Positions 1 to 9,472 of a stretch of DNA of 64,000 bases are shown here, one piece after another. Below the pieces are notes generated by a model. The model saw only the letters and a list, made by a program, of their open reading frames with translations, was not told the DNA's origin and did no database searches. This stretch comes from Entamoeba invadens IP1. Its lineage: Eukaryota > Evosea > Mastigamoebida > Endamoebidae. The DNA lies in NCBI RefSeq assembly GCF_000330505.1, contig NW_004443770.1, positions 103,382 through 167,381 on the forward strand. Direction: 5' to 3'. The position numbers and the translations under genes are program-made. Position 1 is the first letter of the stretch, and every line of letters starts with the position of its first letter.

Positions 1-789
1 AAAATTTCTGCTGTGAAAACATGTCATCGAAAAAGATATTTGATTGATTAATAGAACTTATTTATTTAATAAATAATTTAAATAATAAAAAGCAAATTAT
101 TTCTAATTTGCTACAAATATCATTTTATTGTTATTTTTCATTCTGTTTGAATTACCCCTTTTGTTTTTACAAACTAAACAAATATTATTCTTTATGATAA
201 ATTATACTATGAAATAAATTTATCAATTATTAAAAAGTTACAAAACCTGTTTTTTAATTTGAATTCAAAAACTTCAAAAACTTCAAAAACACAGGCAAAT
301 TAAGTAGAATGGTCAATTTAATAATTACACTGTTTTTTTATAAAAGTTATAATAATATATTATAACAAAACTAGTTTTTGTTTTATAGTAGTAATCTTAA
401 CTAGTTTTAATAAGTAAAAAATAATTAATTTTAATAATTAAAAAACAGCAAAACAAAAATAAAAATAGAAATGGGTTCTGCTCTCTGAATGCCGATAAAA
501 AAGAAACGAAAGAATTGTTAAAAGAAAGAGAAACAAATGAATACAGTCAGAATTGCAGAAAAAAAGGCGATTATTCGGGACAAAACACAAAAGAGAAATT
601 TCTAATGGTTTTTTTCGTCGGACAAAAAAAGAGAAAAATAGACGAGAGACAATAAGAAAAATACGAGTGAGAAAGATGGCAAAAGACGGGAAATTACACA
701 CCAAAAATGAAGTAAAAATGTGAGAAAATTTGTACTAAACTTTAGTGCTAAGAAGTTTCTTCGAACTTTTCCTTCAGAAAAATCGACAA
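1..789. other. AT-rich intergenic DNA, no gene supported
   Basis: The stretch is dominated by A/T runs. A Phe-rich open frame on the minus strand (438-704) has the look of random low-complexity reading frame and was not accepted. From about 620 base composition rises towards the gene that starts at 790 or 820. Confidence 0.6.
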
Positions 790-819
790 ATGAAAAATAG
801 AATTTTTCAGTTGTTGAAA

Positions 820-1812
820 ATGAGTGGCGCTTTGTTCATAGAAAAACAGACGAGCGTGATGACGGAGATGGTTAAAGGGGAGGAGATTCTTGTTGTGGTC
901 AAACAGTGCAACTTTGTCTTAACGATCAGCTCGACGACGTTAGTTCTCGAAGGTGCGGAGATCTGTTGTGAGCTTTTATATGACTCACCCGAACTGAAAC
1001 CAGTATCTTTTATTAATCAACCACCTATTAAATATAAAGCACTTCAAGCAAATGAACACTCCTTGAATGTTGAGTGTAAACTTAACGTCTTATCGTCGCA
1101 ACATGAAGACCACTTTTTTAGAGTTAAAGTAACTGTTCTTATTGCGGACAAACCAATCGGAGAAGTACTGTCTTCCCCAATCAGGTCAATTTCAAAATTA
1201 GACCCACACAAAAAGGAGATGTTAAAGAAAAAGAAAGAAAGAGTCGGAACACCGTCCACTGAAAAGAAGCCCCGCGGCTCTTCTCTCTCTGAAGAAGTCA
1301 AACTTGAGAAGGGAAACACGTTAGTCAATCTTTTGGCCCTCTTGTCTCAAAACACCGTCCTCCTCGAGAAAATGCGACAAAAACAGTGCTGCGACGAAAT
1401 CTCTTCCTTAGAAAGTGGGTTCCAAAATTTCATCGAAAAGTACACTCAGACGGCTGGGAGGCGTCGTGGCCTTTTAATGGAAGTAGTAGCTGGTTTAAAT
1501 GATCAAGAAACACAAGGTCTTGATGAAATCGCTAGTGTCGTTGGTTTGTTCTACTTATTTATCTCTTCTTGACTACTAATAATTAATAACTAATAACTAT
1601 TAATTATTAATTAATAACTAATAACTATTAATTATTAATTAATAACTAATAACTAATAACTAGATGTTACTATAACAGACGACAGAAGACGTCCAGACTA
1701 TAATGATTACTTGCAACAGAATTTCCGTCGCGAAGAACAACGCGATGGCTTAGTCCCCCCATTCCAAGGCCATAAACCTTTCATTAACTATACCAATCCA
1801 TTCCTTAGATAG
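820..1812 (+). CDS. Two-exon hypothetical protein, possibly a DNA-binding (Rel/STAT/CudA-like) factor
   Basis: Exon 1 runs to 1543 and exon 2 is 1664-1812. The donor GTTTGTTC at 1544 and acceptor AACTAG ending at 1663 give a 120-bp intron; splicing in phase 1 bypasses a premature stop at 1570-1572 and adds 49 residues ending NPFLR. Starting at ATG 820 (MSGALF) the product is 290 aa; ATG 790 would add ten residues. The N-terminal 130 residues look beta-rich and end with a segment (VKVTVLI, then PIRSISK) that recalls the end of immunoglobulin-like DNA-binding domains such as Rel, STAT or amoebozoan CudA; this is a weak resemblance from memory. A Lys/Ser-rich linker and a helical C-terminal half follow. 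The splice model is well supported by frame restoration; the function is not. Confidence 0.7.
1544..1663 (+). repeat. Intron built of degenerate TAATAACTA/TTAATTATTAA repeats
   Basis: After the donor the 120-bp intron consists mostly of alternating short units, taataactaataacta and ttaattattaatt, duplicated with small changes (about 1574-1661), directly followed by the TAG acceptor. Because almost every unit ends in CTA, a copy-number change could create competing TAG acceptors. Confidence 0.7.
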
Positions 1813-1934
1813 TTCACTTCACTTGTTTACTTCACACACCACCTATATACTATTACTGATTCTTTAATTCATGTCTAGTTGTTCTTTCTATTCAACTAAT
1901 TAAAGAAGAAACAATGCTGAAAATGCAACACAAA

Positions 1935-3854
1935 TTACTTATCAGCTAAGTCTGAGCGAGCCTTTTGTATGATCGGACTTGGATTCGCCTGTTGCGCTAT
2001 TCGCGAGACAACAGCGGTCGCACACCCCTTTTGCTTCACACCAGACATCGTCAAAGACTCTTTAATGATATCTTTGGCTATCTTTCTTGGAAGAACTCCT
2101 CCTATCGAAGTGTCGGTCTTGCCTTTGACTAAGGTCTTCACTAATTTCTTGTCAGCCTTCTTCATTGGGGTCTCCGTCTTCTTCTCAGCCGGTTTAATAG
2201 CTTTTTTTACTTCCTTTTTAGTTTTTGTCTTCTGTGCTTTGGCGATCTTCTTCTCCGCTTTCTTCTGGACTTTTGCTAACTTCTTAGCATCTTTTTTGGC
2301 CTTGGCTTTCATCGTCTTGAGAACCTTCTTAATTTGCTTTTTGTCTTGTCCCGCCTTCTTCATCTTCTTCTCAACTTTCTTCTCCGCCTTCTTTTCTTGC
2401 TTTTTAATGTTCTTTGTTTGCGCTTTCACTTTGGCAAGTTTCTTCTCCGCCTTTTTCACCGTCTTCTTTGTCGCGGCTGGAGTGGATTTCTTCTCTTCAA
2501 CCTTCTTACCAGTCAAAGCTTCTACAGCAGTGTTGTACGCCTTCTTCTCAGTTTCAACAGCTTTCTTTTTGTTTCCAGCATCCAAATTGCCTAAAGCCTT
2601 TTCATGAAGTTCTACAGCTTTTTGTGTCTTCGTGTCGAGGAATTTTGCGAGTTTTTTGAAAGTGAGTTTCTTTGAGATCTTCTTGTTGTCGACCTTTTGA
2701 AGAGTCTTTTTTGCCTCTTTTTTCGCTTCTTTCTTTGTCACTTTCTTTGCCTTTTCAATTTTCTTCTGTGACTTCTTGGCAGCTTTCTCAGCCTTTTTGG
2801 CTTGCTTCTTTGCTTGCTTCACCACTTTCTTTTGTTCCTTTTGCGCTTGTTTTTTGGCGGCTTTGGCTTTCTTCTCGACTTTCTTTTGTTGTTTCTTCTC
2901 AACCTTTTTCTGCTCTTTCTTTGTGGCTTTCTTTGCTTTCTTCTCTTCTTTCATTTTCTTTTCTGCTTTTTTTGCCTTCTTTTCAATCTTCTTTTGCTCT
3001 TTTTTAGCGGCTTTCAATTTCTTCTCAACCTTTTTGGCCTTCTTTTGCTCCTTCTTCTCTGCCTTTTTCACTTCCGCTTTCTTTTTCTCGTCTTTTTTGG
3101 CTTTTGTTTTCTCTAATTTCTTGGCTTCTGTTTTGGCGTCTTTTTTGGCTTCAGCTTTTTTCAATTTGGTTTGCTCTTTCTTGATAGCTTTTTGGGCGGC
3201 TTTTTTTGCAAGTTTTTCTTCCGACTTTTTGGATGTACTCTTTTGAACAGTTTTCAGTGCTTTCAACTTTTTCTTGTCTTTTTGGGCTTTGGCTTTTTGA
3301 GTCTTCACTTTTTTCTCAATTTTTGCTAATTTGGCTTTGTATTCCGTCTGCTTGTCTTTGTCCCCTTTCTTCACAGCCTTGTTCAAGTCTTTCAAAACTT
3401 TCTTCTCCTTTGCAAGTAACTTCTTTTCTTTCTTCATGTCCTTCTTGACTTGTTTCTTCAGCTGTTTCTTCTTCTCGGCAGTCTTCTTGATGGTTTTGTC
3501 TGCAGTCTTCTTTGCGTTGGCAACCTTCTTGTCGATTTTCTGAAGCTTTTTAGTTTGCTGTTTTGCAGTCTTTTTAGTGTCGAGGGCCTTTAAAGCAGCC
3601 TCCTGAGACTTCACAAGGTCAAGTGCTTCTTTTTGTGTTTGTTCCAAATTTTTGTGAGCAATGGAGTTCTCCTCATCATTTTTTGTGACCTTTTTGTTGA
3701 GGTTATCTATGTTAGAATTCTTTGTTTGTACCTCTTGAACAGTGTCCTTCAACTTTTGTCCGACCTGTGCAGTCTTCACTTTAAGGACTTTGTTTTGCTC
3801 TGCAGTAAAAGGGAGAGCGACAGCAATTGCGAGTAAGATACACAACCTTAACAT
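1935..3854 (-). CDS. Secreted Lys/Ala-rich repetitive protein (639 aa)
   Basis: Starts at ATG 3854 with a clear signal peptide (MLRLCILLAIAVALPFT). A coiled-coil-like segment of about 90 residues follows, then roughly 450 residues built almost only of K, A, E and Q in patterns such as KKAEKK and KKQLKK, and a less biased C-terminus of about 70 residues with a single Cys in QKGCATAV. The product is extremely basic. It is a paralogue of the protein at 5437-6420: both have a short signal peptide followed by P(F/Y)TxEQ, a related helical segment, and a KK-rich core. I do not recognise a family with known function; a secreted polycation that binds acidic polymers (for example in cyst wall, vesicle or DNA) is only speculation. 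Several long open frames on the opposite strand are artefacts of the biased codons. It is not the same layout as E. histolytica KERP1, which is shorter. Confidence 0.85.
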   Translation of the reverse strand: MLRLCILLAIAVALPFTAEQNKVLKVKTAQVGQKLKDTVQEVQTKNSNIDNLNKKVTKNDEENSIAHKNLEQTQKEALDLVKSQEAALKALDTKKTAKQQTKKLQKIDKKVANAKKTADKTIKKTAEKKKQLKKQVKKDMKKEKKLLAKEKKVLKDLNKAVKKGDKDKQTEYKAKLAKIEKKVKTQKAKAQKDKKKLKALKTVQKSTSKKSEEKLAKKAAQKAIKKEQTKLKKAEAKKDAKTEAKKLEKTKAKKDEKKKAEVKKAEKKEQKKAKKVEKKLKAAKKEQKKIEKKAKKAEKKMKEEKKAKKATKKEQKKVEKKQQKKVEKKAKAAKKQAQKEQKKVVKQAKKQAKKAEKAAKKSQKKIEKAKKVTKKEAKKEAKKTLQKVDNKKISKKLTFKKLAKFLDTKTQKAVELHEKALGNLDAGNKKKAVETEKKAYNTAVEALTGKKVEEKKSTPAATKKTVKKAEKKLAKVKAQTKNIKKQEKKAEKKVEKKMKKAGQDKKQIKKVLKTMKAKAKKDAKKLAKVQKKAEKKIAKAQKTKTKKEVKKAIKPAEKKTETPMKKADKKLVKTLVKGKTDTSIGGVLPRKIAKDIIKESLTMSGVKQKGCATAVVSRIAQQANPSPIIQKARSDLADK

Positions 3855-5436
3855 AATGCTTTCGAGTTCTCACAGTTCATTGTTATCATCTAAGAACAAC
3901 ATGTTGATGGACTTCTAAAAATCATGAATACAATAGTTTCCCTATTCTATAGCTTCTAATAACAGTCACTTTTTTTTTGCCATTATTCAACACACAAAAA
4001 AAATTAGTTTATTAATTGTATTATTATAATATAGTTCTATTGTTTTTATTCTTTTCAACTTTTTTCTTTGTTTTTTTTTCTTTTTCAAAGATCATAAAAG
4101 ACATTTAAATGAGTAAGTTTTTTATTGTAATAAATCGGGATAATTATGTAAACTAATTAAAATGTTTGTAATTTATTTTAGACCAAACTTTAAATAATAA
4201 GGTAATCAAATTGTCAATAAAAAGGGGGATTACAATATTTTAAATCTAATTTTTTCTTTTTTTGTGAGGTTGTTAGTTAAATTGTATTTATATTATAATT
4301 AAATTATTTATGTACTATTATTCACTAATTTTGTTTTTAACAAACACTACTTAAAGCCGATGTTGATTGATATTTACACAAATAAATTTTGTTTCAAGTT
4401 TGTTTTTTTTTTCTAACAAACTGACAATTCTTTTTTAATGGTGTTCTTTTTTAAATAATATATATTAATATGGTAAAAAACGGATTATTTTATCAATCTT
4501 GTTAATTCAATTTTGGAAAGCAAAAACTCTAAATTATTAATTATACAAATTTTCCCACATTTTTATTATTTTTTATTCTAATAATTTTTTAATTTTTTAT
4601 AATAATAATATTGTCCCAAAAATGATATGTAATTTAATAAACAACTATTATGATTAGGTAAATTGAAACTATATTCGTTCTGTATAAGCCCGTTTTTACT
4701 CAGAATTGGTGTTGAAAAATCAAGCAACAAAAATTGAATTGTCGTTACTCGTTCTATTTTCGACTTTTAATAATTCATTTTATGTCACAAATAATAGAAA
4801 ATGCCAAAATCTATTTTCTATCATTGACAATTATAAAATTTGTATCATGTTTATAATAATAATTATTATTATAATATAATACATCAATTAAAAGACGGCA
4901 ACAGCATTATAAAATCGACCAATCATATTGGAGATTAATTTGTTATTTCAACAACTTTCTAAAACGTTCTGTTTTTTTTAAACTATAATAAAGTTATTAT
5001 ATACTAGACAAAACAACCTATTTTTCTTACCAAAAGTGTAGATAATTCTATAAAAGAAGTCGGCCAGTTCTTTATTGAAATAAAAAAGCCGCCAAAATCA
5101 TAATGCGTTACATTTCTTTCTAAAATCGGGAATGTTCCCAAATAACACCATCAAGATGGATTGACCTTCCATGTTGTTTTCTCGCCTATTTAAACTCCAA
5201 AACTTGTAAAGACAATTCCACTTGTTGTTTCTTGTCTTATTGATTCTTTTCTCTGTTTTAATCACACTGTTTTTGACGTACTCTCTTCTTTTTATCCGTT
5301 TGCTCTTTAAGAAAACTACCACTTAACATTTATTACAACGTGATTCCTGAGTATTTATTATACTTATTATAGTAATTATAACTGATAGTATTTGTTGAAT
5401 AAAAATAACCAACATATAAGCAAACACTGATCATGT
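3855..5436. other. Intergenic, AT-rich; possible decayed coding patch
   Basis: Mostly A/T homopolymers and TAAT motifs. Between about 5095 and 5330 the GC content rises and a minus-strand frame of 74 codons is open (5098-5322), but its first codon would be GTG and no family is recognised, so it is treated as a possible relic only. Confidence 0.5.
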
Positions 5437-6420
5437 TTAGTTGAGTGACCAAGCCTTCATGCAAGTCTTGACCCAGTTGTTGTTCATATAGATTTGAGCT
5501 CTTCTAATTTGTGGGATAGTCGAGAATGGGAAGACAAGTTCGACAGGGGTGACTATAACAGTAGTTGGCTTGCATGGGTGTCCCTTTCTCATTCCCTTCA
5601 AAGTCTTTCTGAAAGCGTTTCTATATGCTTCCTTGGCTTCTTCCTTAGCCTTCTCCAAGTTCTTTTTCGCTTTCTTTGCAATTTTAATCACAGCAGTTGA
5701 ATGTTTTGCGTCTTTCCCTTCCTTTGCGGCTTGATGGGCTTCCTTTGAGATCTTTGCCTTATACTTTCTCATCACTTTTCGATACGCTTCGATCCCGGCT
5801 TCCTTTGCTTGTGCCTTCTGTGCGGAAGTGATTTTCCCGGTTGGTTGTTTTGGTGAGCTCTTTGCTACTTTGACGACCTTCTTTTCTTTCTTCGTTGAAG
5901 TGTTGAGCTTGGCCGGGTTCAATAACTTCTTCTGTGCCTTTTTGGCTTGTTTCTTCATGACTTTCTTTTCAGCCTTTTTCGTCGCCTTCTTATTCTCTTT
6001 TTTGGCGATCTTCTTCGCTTGAGCTTTTTGAGCCACTTTCTTTGCTTTCTTCTGTTGTTTCTTTGCAACTTTCTTTGAGACTTTCTTCACTACCTTTGCC
6101 TTTTTGCCATCATAAAGTTCATCTAAGTCGACTAAGGAATCACCAACTGGGGCTTTGGTCTCAAGAGCATCAGTGCGGACTAAAGAAAGAATGTTCATGT
6201 TCAATTGCGAAAGTTGATCGTTTGCAGCAGCAAAGTCGATCGAGCTCTTACTAATTTTGGTCATCAGAGCATCAATCTCGGCTTTGTGGTTCTTGACCTC
6301 CTCATTCGCATTAACAAGGTGCGCACCGATCTCAGTTATTTTCTTCGCTATAATCGCAGTCTGTTCGTTGGTGTATGGGAACGCGCGTACACTCGCACAT
6401 ATTATTAACAAAAACAGCAT
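5437..6420 (-). CDS. Secreted Lys/Ala-rich protein, paralogue of 1935-3854 (327 aa)
   Basis: ATG at 6420 opens a signal peptide (MLFLLIICASVRAFPYT) that has the same PxTxEQ boundary as the larger neighbour. Residues about 20-85 form a helical segment, 105-190 are KKxxKK-type basic repeats, and the C-terminal 130 residues are more ordinary, including a beta-rich stretch (TVIVTPVELVFPF) with Cys residues near the end. The two genes are co-oriented and 1.6 kb apart, which suggests tandem duplication followed by expansion of the repeats in one copy. Function unknown; secretion or surface location is inferred from the signal peptide, and no membrane anchor is visible. Confidence 0.85.
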   Translation of the reverse strand: MLFLLIICASVRAFPYTNEQTAIIAKKITEIGAHLVNANEEVKNHKAEIDALMTKISKSSIDFAAANDQLSQLNMNILSLVRTDALETKAPVGDSLVDLDELYDGKKAKVVKKVSKKVAKKQQKKAKKVAQKAQAKKIAKKENKKATKKAEKKVMKKQAKKAQKKLLNPAKLNTSTKKEKKVVKVAKSSPKQPTGKITSAQKAQAKEAGIEAYRKVMRKYKAKISKEAHQAAKEGKDAKHSTAVIKIAKKAKKNLEKAKEEAKEAYRNAFRKTLKGMRKGHPCKPTTVIVTPVELVFPFSTIPQIRRAQIYMNNNWVKTCMKAWSLN

Positions 6421-7167
6421 TATAATATGCCATTTTCAAGTTCCATTCCTTCTTATTACCACAACATTGCAATGATTTGTTACTGCAATAGTATAAATAT
6501 ACTTGATTTTACTATAAATTATAGTTACATTGTCTTTCCATTTTTTAAATTATTTTTATTGGGCATTTTTTAATTAAAAATTGTTGATTTTTACTCTTCA
6601 CTAAAACAAAATGTGTGTTTTTAAAGTGCTGTTTTATTTATTTATACTTTTGTAAATTAATAAAATATTATTAATTATAGTTTGGTAGTGTTATATTGTA
6701 TTTTTAATTGCGTTAATTTGTGTATTTATAAACTATAAAAAAAGAAACAATTATTTCTATTGATTTGTCGGGATGCTTTTTTTTTATTAAAATAATTAAA
6801 ATTTGAGTTTTATAATTTACCAAATTCACATATTTGCTGTTTTTTTATATAATTTCATGGACAACTAGCATTGACTTGAACATATATCTTTGTCTTCCTT
6901 TTTAAAAAAAATAATATTTTTTTATTTATTTCATATTTTTAGTTCTCAAACAGAAGATTCGATATTTAATAATACTATACTTAATAATAAAAATAATTAT
7001 TTTAAATGTAATTTTTTATTATTAATAATATATTATATTTTTATAATATGATACTTAAACTTATTAAAAATAATATTGTAATTAAAATAGTAAAAAAAGT
7101 AAATGATTAAAAAATATAATTAAATTACAAAAAAAAAATTTAACAATATCAAATATAATAAATGATT
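6421..7167. other. AT-rich intergenic DNA
   Basis: Only A/T-rich sequence with TAATAAT runs; no open frame, repeat or RNA gene seen. Confidence 0.6.
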
Positions 7168-7434
7168 TTATTTATCTTTGTTTTGTACTATATGTGCTTT
7201 TCCAGATAAAATAGCATCGATTATAATATCAATAATTCTCATTGTTGTATCTTCAATACATTTTTTAATAGATTGAAAAATCAGAGCAAATAATACGATA
7301 TTGAAAGTAATAACAATTACTATCACAATTATAATTTGTAAAGTATTGTCATTTTGAATATTAGTATTTTCAGTATTTAGTACTTCAGATAAAGCCGTCG
7401 AAAGTAGATATCCTAAGAATAAGAATAATTGCAT
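7168..7434 (-). CDS. Small predicted membrane protein (88 aa)
   Basis: ATG at 7434. An N-terminal hydrophobic segment (MQLFLFLGYLLSTALS) looks like a signal peptide; after about 18 polar residues a second, Ile/Val-rich membrane segment (about residues 33-53) follows, then a cytosolic-type tail containing Lys. The topology fits a type I single-pass micro-membrane protein. No family is recognised and base composition is as AT-rich as the surrounding DNA, so it may be a young or non-coding frame. Confidence 0.4.
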   Translation of the reverse strand: MQLFLFLGYLLSTALSEVLNTENTNIQNDNTLQIIIVIVIVITFNIVLFALIFQSIKKCIEDTTMRIIDIIIDAILSGKAHIVQNKDK

Positions 7435-8038
7435 AGTCCGATTAAATATAAATAACGCATGTTTATTAGATTAAGAAAAAAGTATTACTGTATGCGTGTA
7501 ATCTATCAAACTACACACTCTGTAAAAGTACCATCTGAATATTTATGGTATTTAATTATAATATTTTATTATTAAAACTAGAAATTATACCATTTAAATT
7601 TTTTAATAAATTTTAACTTTATTTATTTAATTAACATCAAAATAGATTACAGATGAAATTATTGGGTGTGGTATTAATAATTAATAAAATTAATTATTTT
7701 AAAATAATTCAATACTTTTTATTTTTTTAACTTTATACATTAAAACCTCCCATAGATCAACCAGTTTAATGGAGAAAACACGATTGACCATTTCCCTGTT
7801 AGATTTTTGGTTGATTCCCAAAATTATATTCCAAAATTACATTTCAAGCAATTAAAGAATAATTACTTGACAAAAAATAATTTGATTGACAGAAAGATGA
7901 TTGGCCAAAATGCCCAATTAAAGATTTTTTGTTAGTTGTTTTAGGTTTTTTCCCGTTAATTACACCTCATTTTATTTTTATGATTAGAAATCACTTGACA
8001 AAGACTAAAAACAGCGTTTTATTTTTCCAAAAACAAAA

Positions 8039-8185
8039 ATGGAACTGAACTCGATTAAGAAACGTCTTTTAGAACAATTCAGTTCTGGAACTCCTTTAAT
8101 TCGCCAATCGTGAGTGTGAAAGGCCCGAGACTCTGTTGAAGCGCGTCAATAGGACTGCCTTAGACTTGGTGATCTCCATAGTATA
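8039..8185 (+). pseudogene. Short coding relic of unknown origin
   Basis: ATG 8039 opens a 24-codon frame (MELNSIKKRLLEQF...) ending at 8113. A different frame continues immediately with protein-like composition (RECERPETLLKRVNRTALDL) to a TAA near 8185. Together with the GC rise this looks like a gene or transposase fragment with one frameshift. No family recognised. Confidence 0.3.
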
Positions 8186-9437
8186 ATACATGGAAGTCCT
8201 CACAAATTTGAGCAATTTGAGTTTTAAGAATGGAAATTGGTTGTTACAAGTTTCCTGAAAATTCAATTTCTATGCTAAATGGTTAATGTGACTGACCAAA
8301 ACTGAAGTAAATAATAGGAAAAAGTCAATGGATTGAAGTAAAATAAAAATGTTGTCATTACATTTAGTGTTCGAATTAGATATAAAAATTAACTTGTTCA
8401 AACATTAAAGTAATCACTGTTTCATTGTATTCATAAAACATGAATCAGTGTATCAAATAAAAACAAAAAGAGTTTTCATATATTTCTCAATCTAATTATT
8501 AGCATTATTATAACCAAAATATAAAATAAAGTTATTTAAAATTTTAACACAAATAAATTTATATGACAGTTTGTTGTTTCATTATATGATAATTAAAAAA
8601 AATATAAATTGACATTACAAGGTTGGACGATACCATATAAAAATATTTGTTTTTATGTTCTTTTCGTTGTGTTCTAAACAGCGCATTTGATAATAAAAAA
8701 CTATAATTGTTGTTTATATTTAAAATTAAATACAACTTGTTAACAACTTTGGATCGACTTGTACACAATTTAACAATTTGTTTTGACTCACAAAAACAAT
8801 TTATGTTATTTTTAAAAATACATTTTATTTATAATTAGTTATATGTATAATCACCACCCAAACACAGTTAAATAATCATTGAATAGATGTATTAGTTGTT
8901 ATACTATTATATTATATGGTTATTATTTTAAACAAATTGTTAATATTGAATATTATAAACATTTTTTTATTATTTAAAATTCAAAACGTGTTTTATCCAG
9001 GTAAATTATCTAAATATGTATTTTGCACATGTCAAATAACAATCCACTTGCTTTTATCACTAGTACATCATTTTGTAGAATATTTAATTAAAACATTTTA
9101 AAATCCTAATTATTATTACATAAAAACAAATAATATCTTATAATAAAAATACATCATATCAAACAATTAAATGTTCATATTTATGTTATATAAATTATTT
9201 AAAATAGAGATGGTTGTAATACATTATAATTTTACAGAAATAAACATTATATCAAAAACATAAATATACAATGGTATAACATATTGTTTTTAGTCTTTTT
9301 GTTTTCTGTGTTTTTCTTTTCTGAATAAATAATTATTTTTTATCATAATTTACTTATGTATTTTTTGTTTGACACAAACAACAAATTATTACCATTAATT
9401 TAATTTACCATGTTTTAAAACATAGACTTAATTATAC

Positions 9438-9472
9438 AATTATAATTACGTCTATTTGTCGTAATTATAATT
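9438..9472. repeat. Perfect palindrome with 13-bp arms
   Basis: Arms AATTATAATTACG (9438-9450) and its complement (9460-9472) flank the loop TCTATTTGT. The box CTATTTGTCGTAA recurs inverted at about 9630-9645 and, with one change, at about 9662-9677. The group may be the remains of a small inverted-repeat element of about 240 bp. Confidence 0.5.

Noticed and set aside
438..704. 88-codon minus-strand frame rich in Phe
   Set aside because: Low-complexity hydrophobic composition, no family, overlaps the probable promoter of the next gene.
1969..3836. Many long open frames opposite the Lys-rich gene
   Set aside because: They encode Phe/Leu/Ser-rich sequence that is simply the complement of AAG/AAA/GCC repeats; the minus-strand product has a signal peptide and a paralogue.
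5098..5322. 74-codon minus-strand frame
   Set aside because: No ATG at its start, no recognisable features; perhaps a relic.
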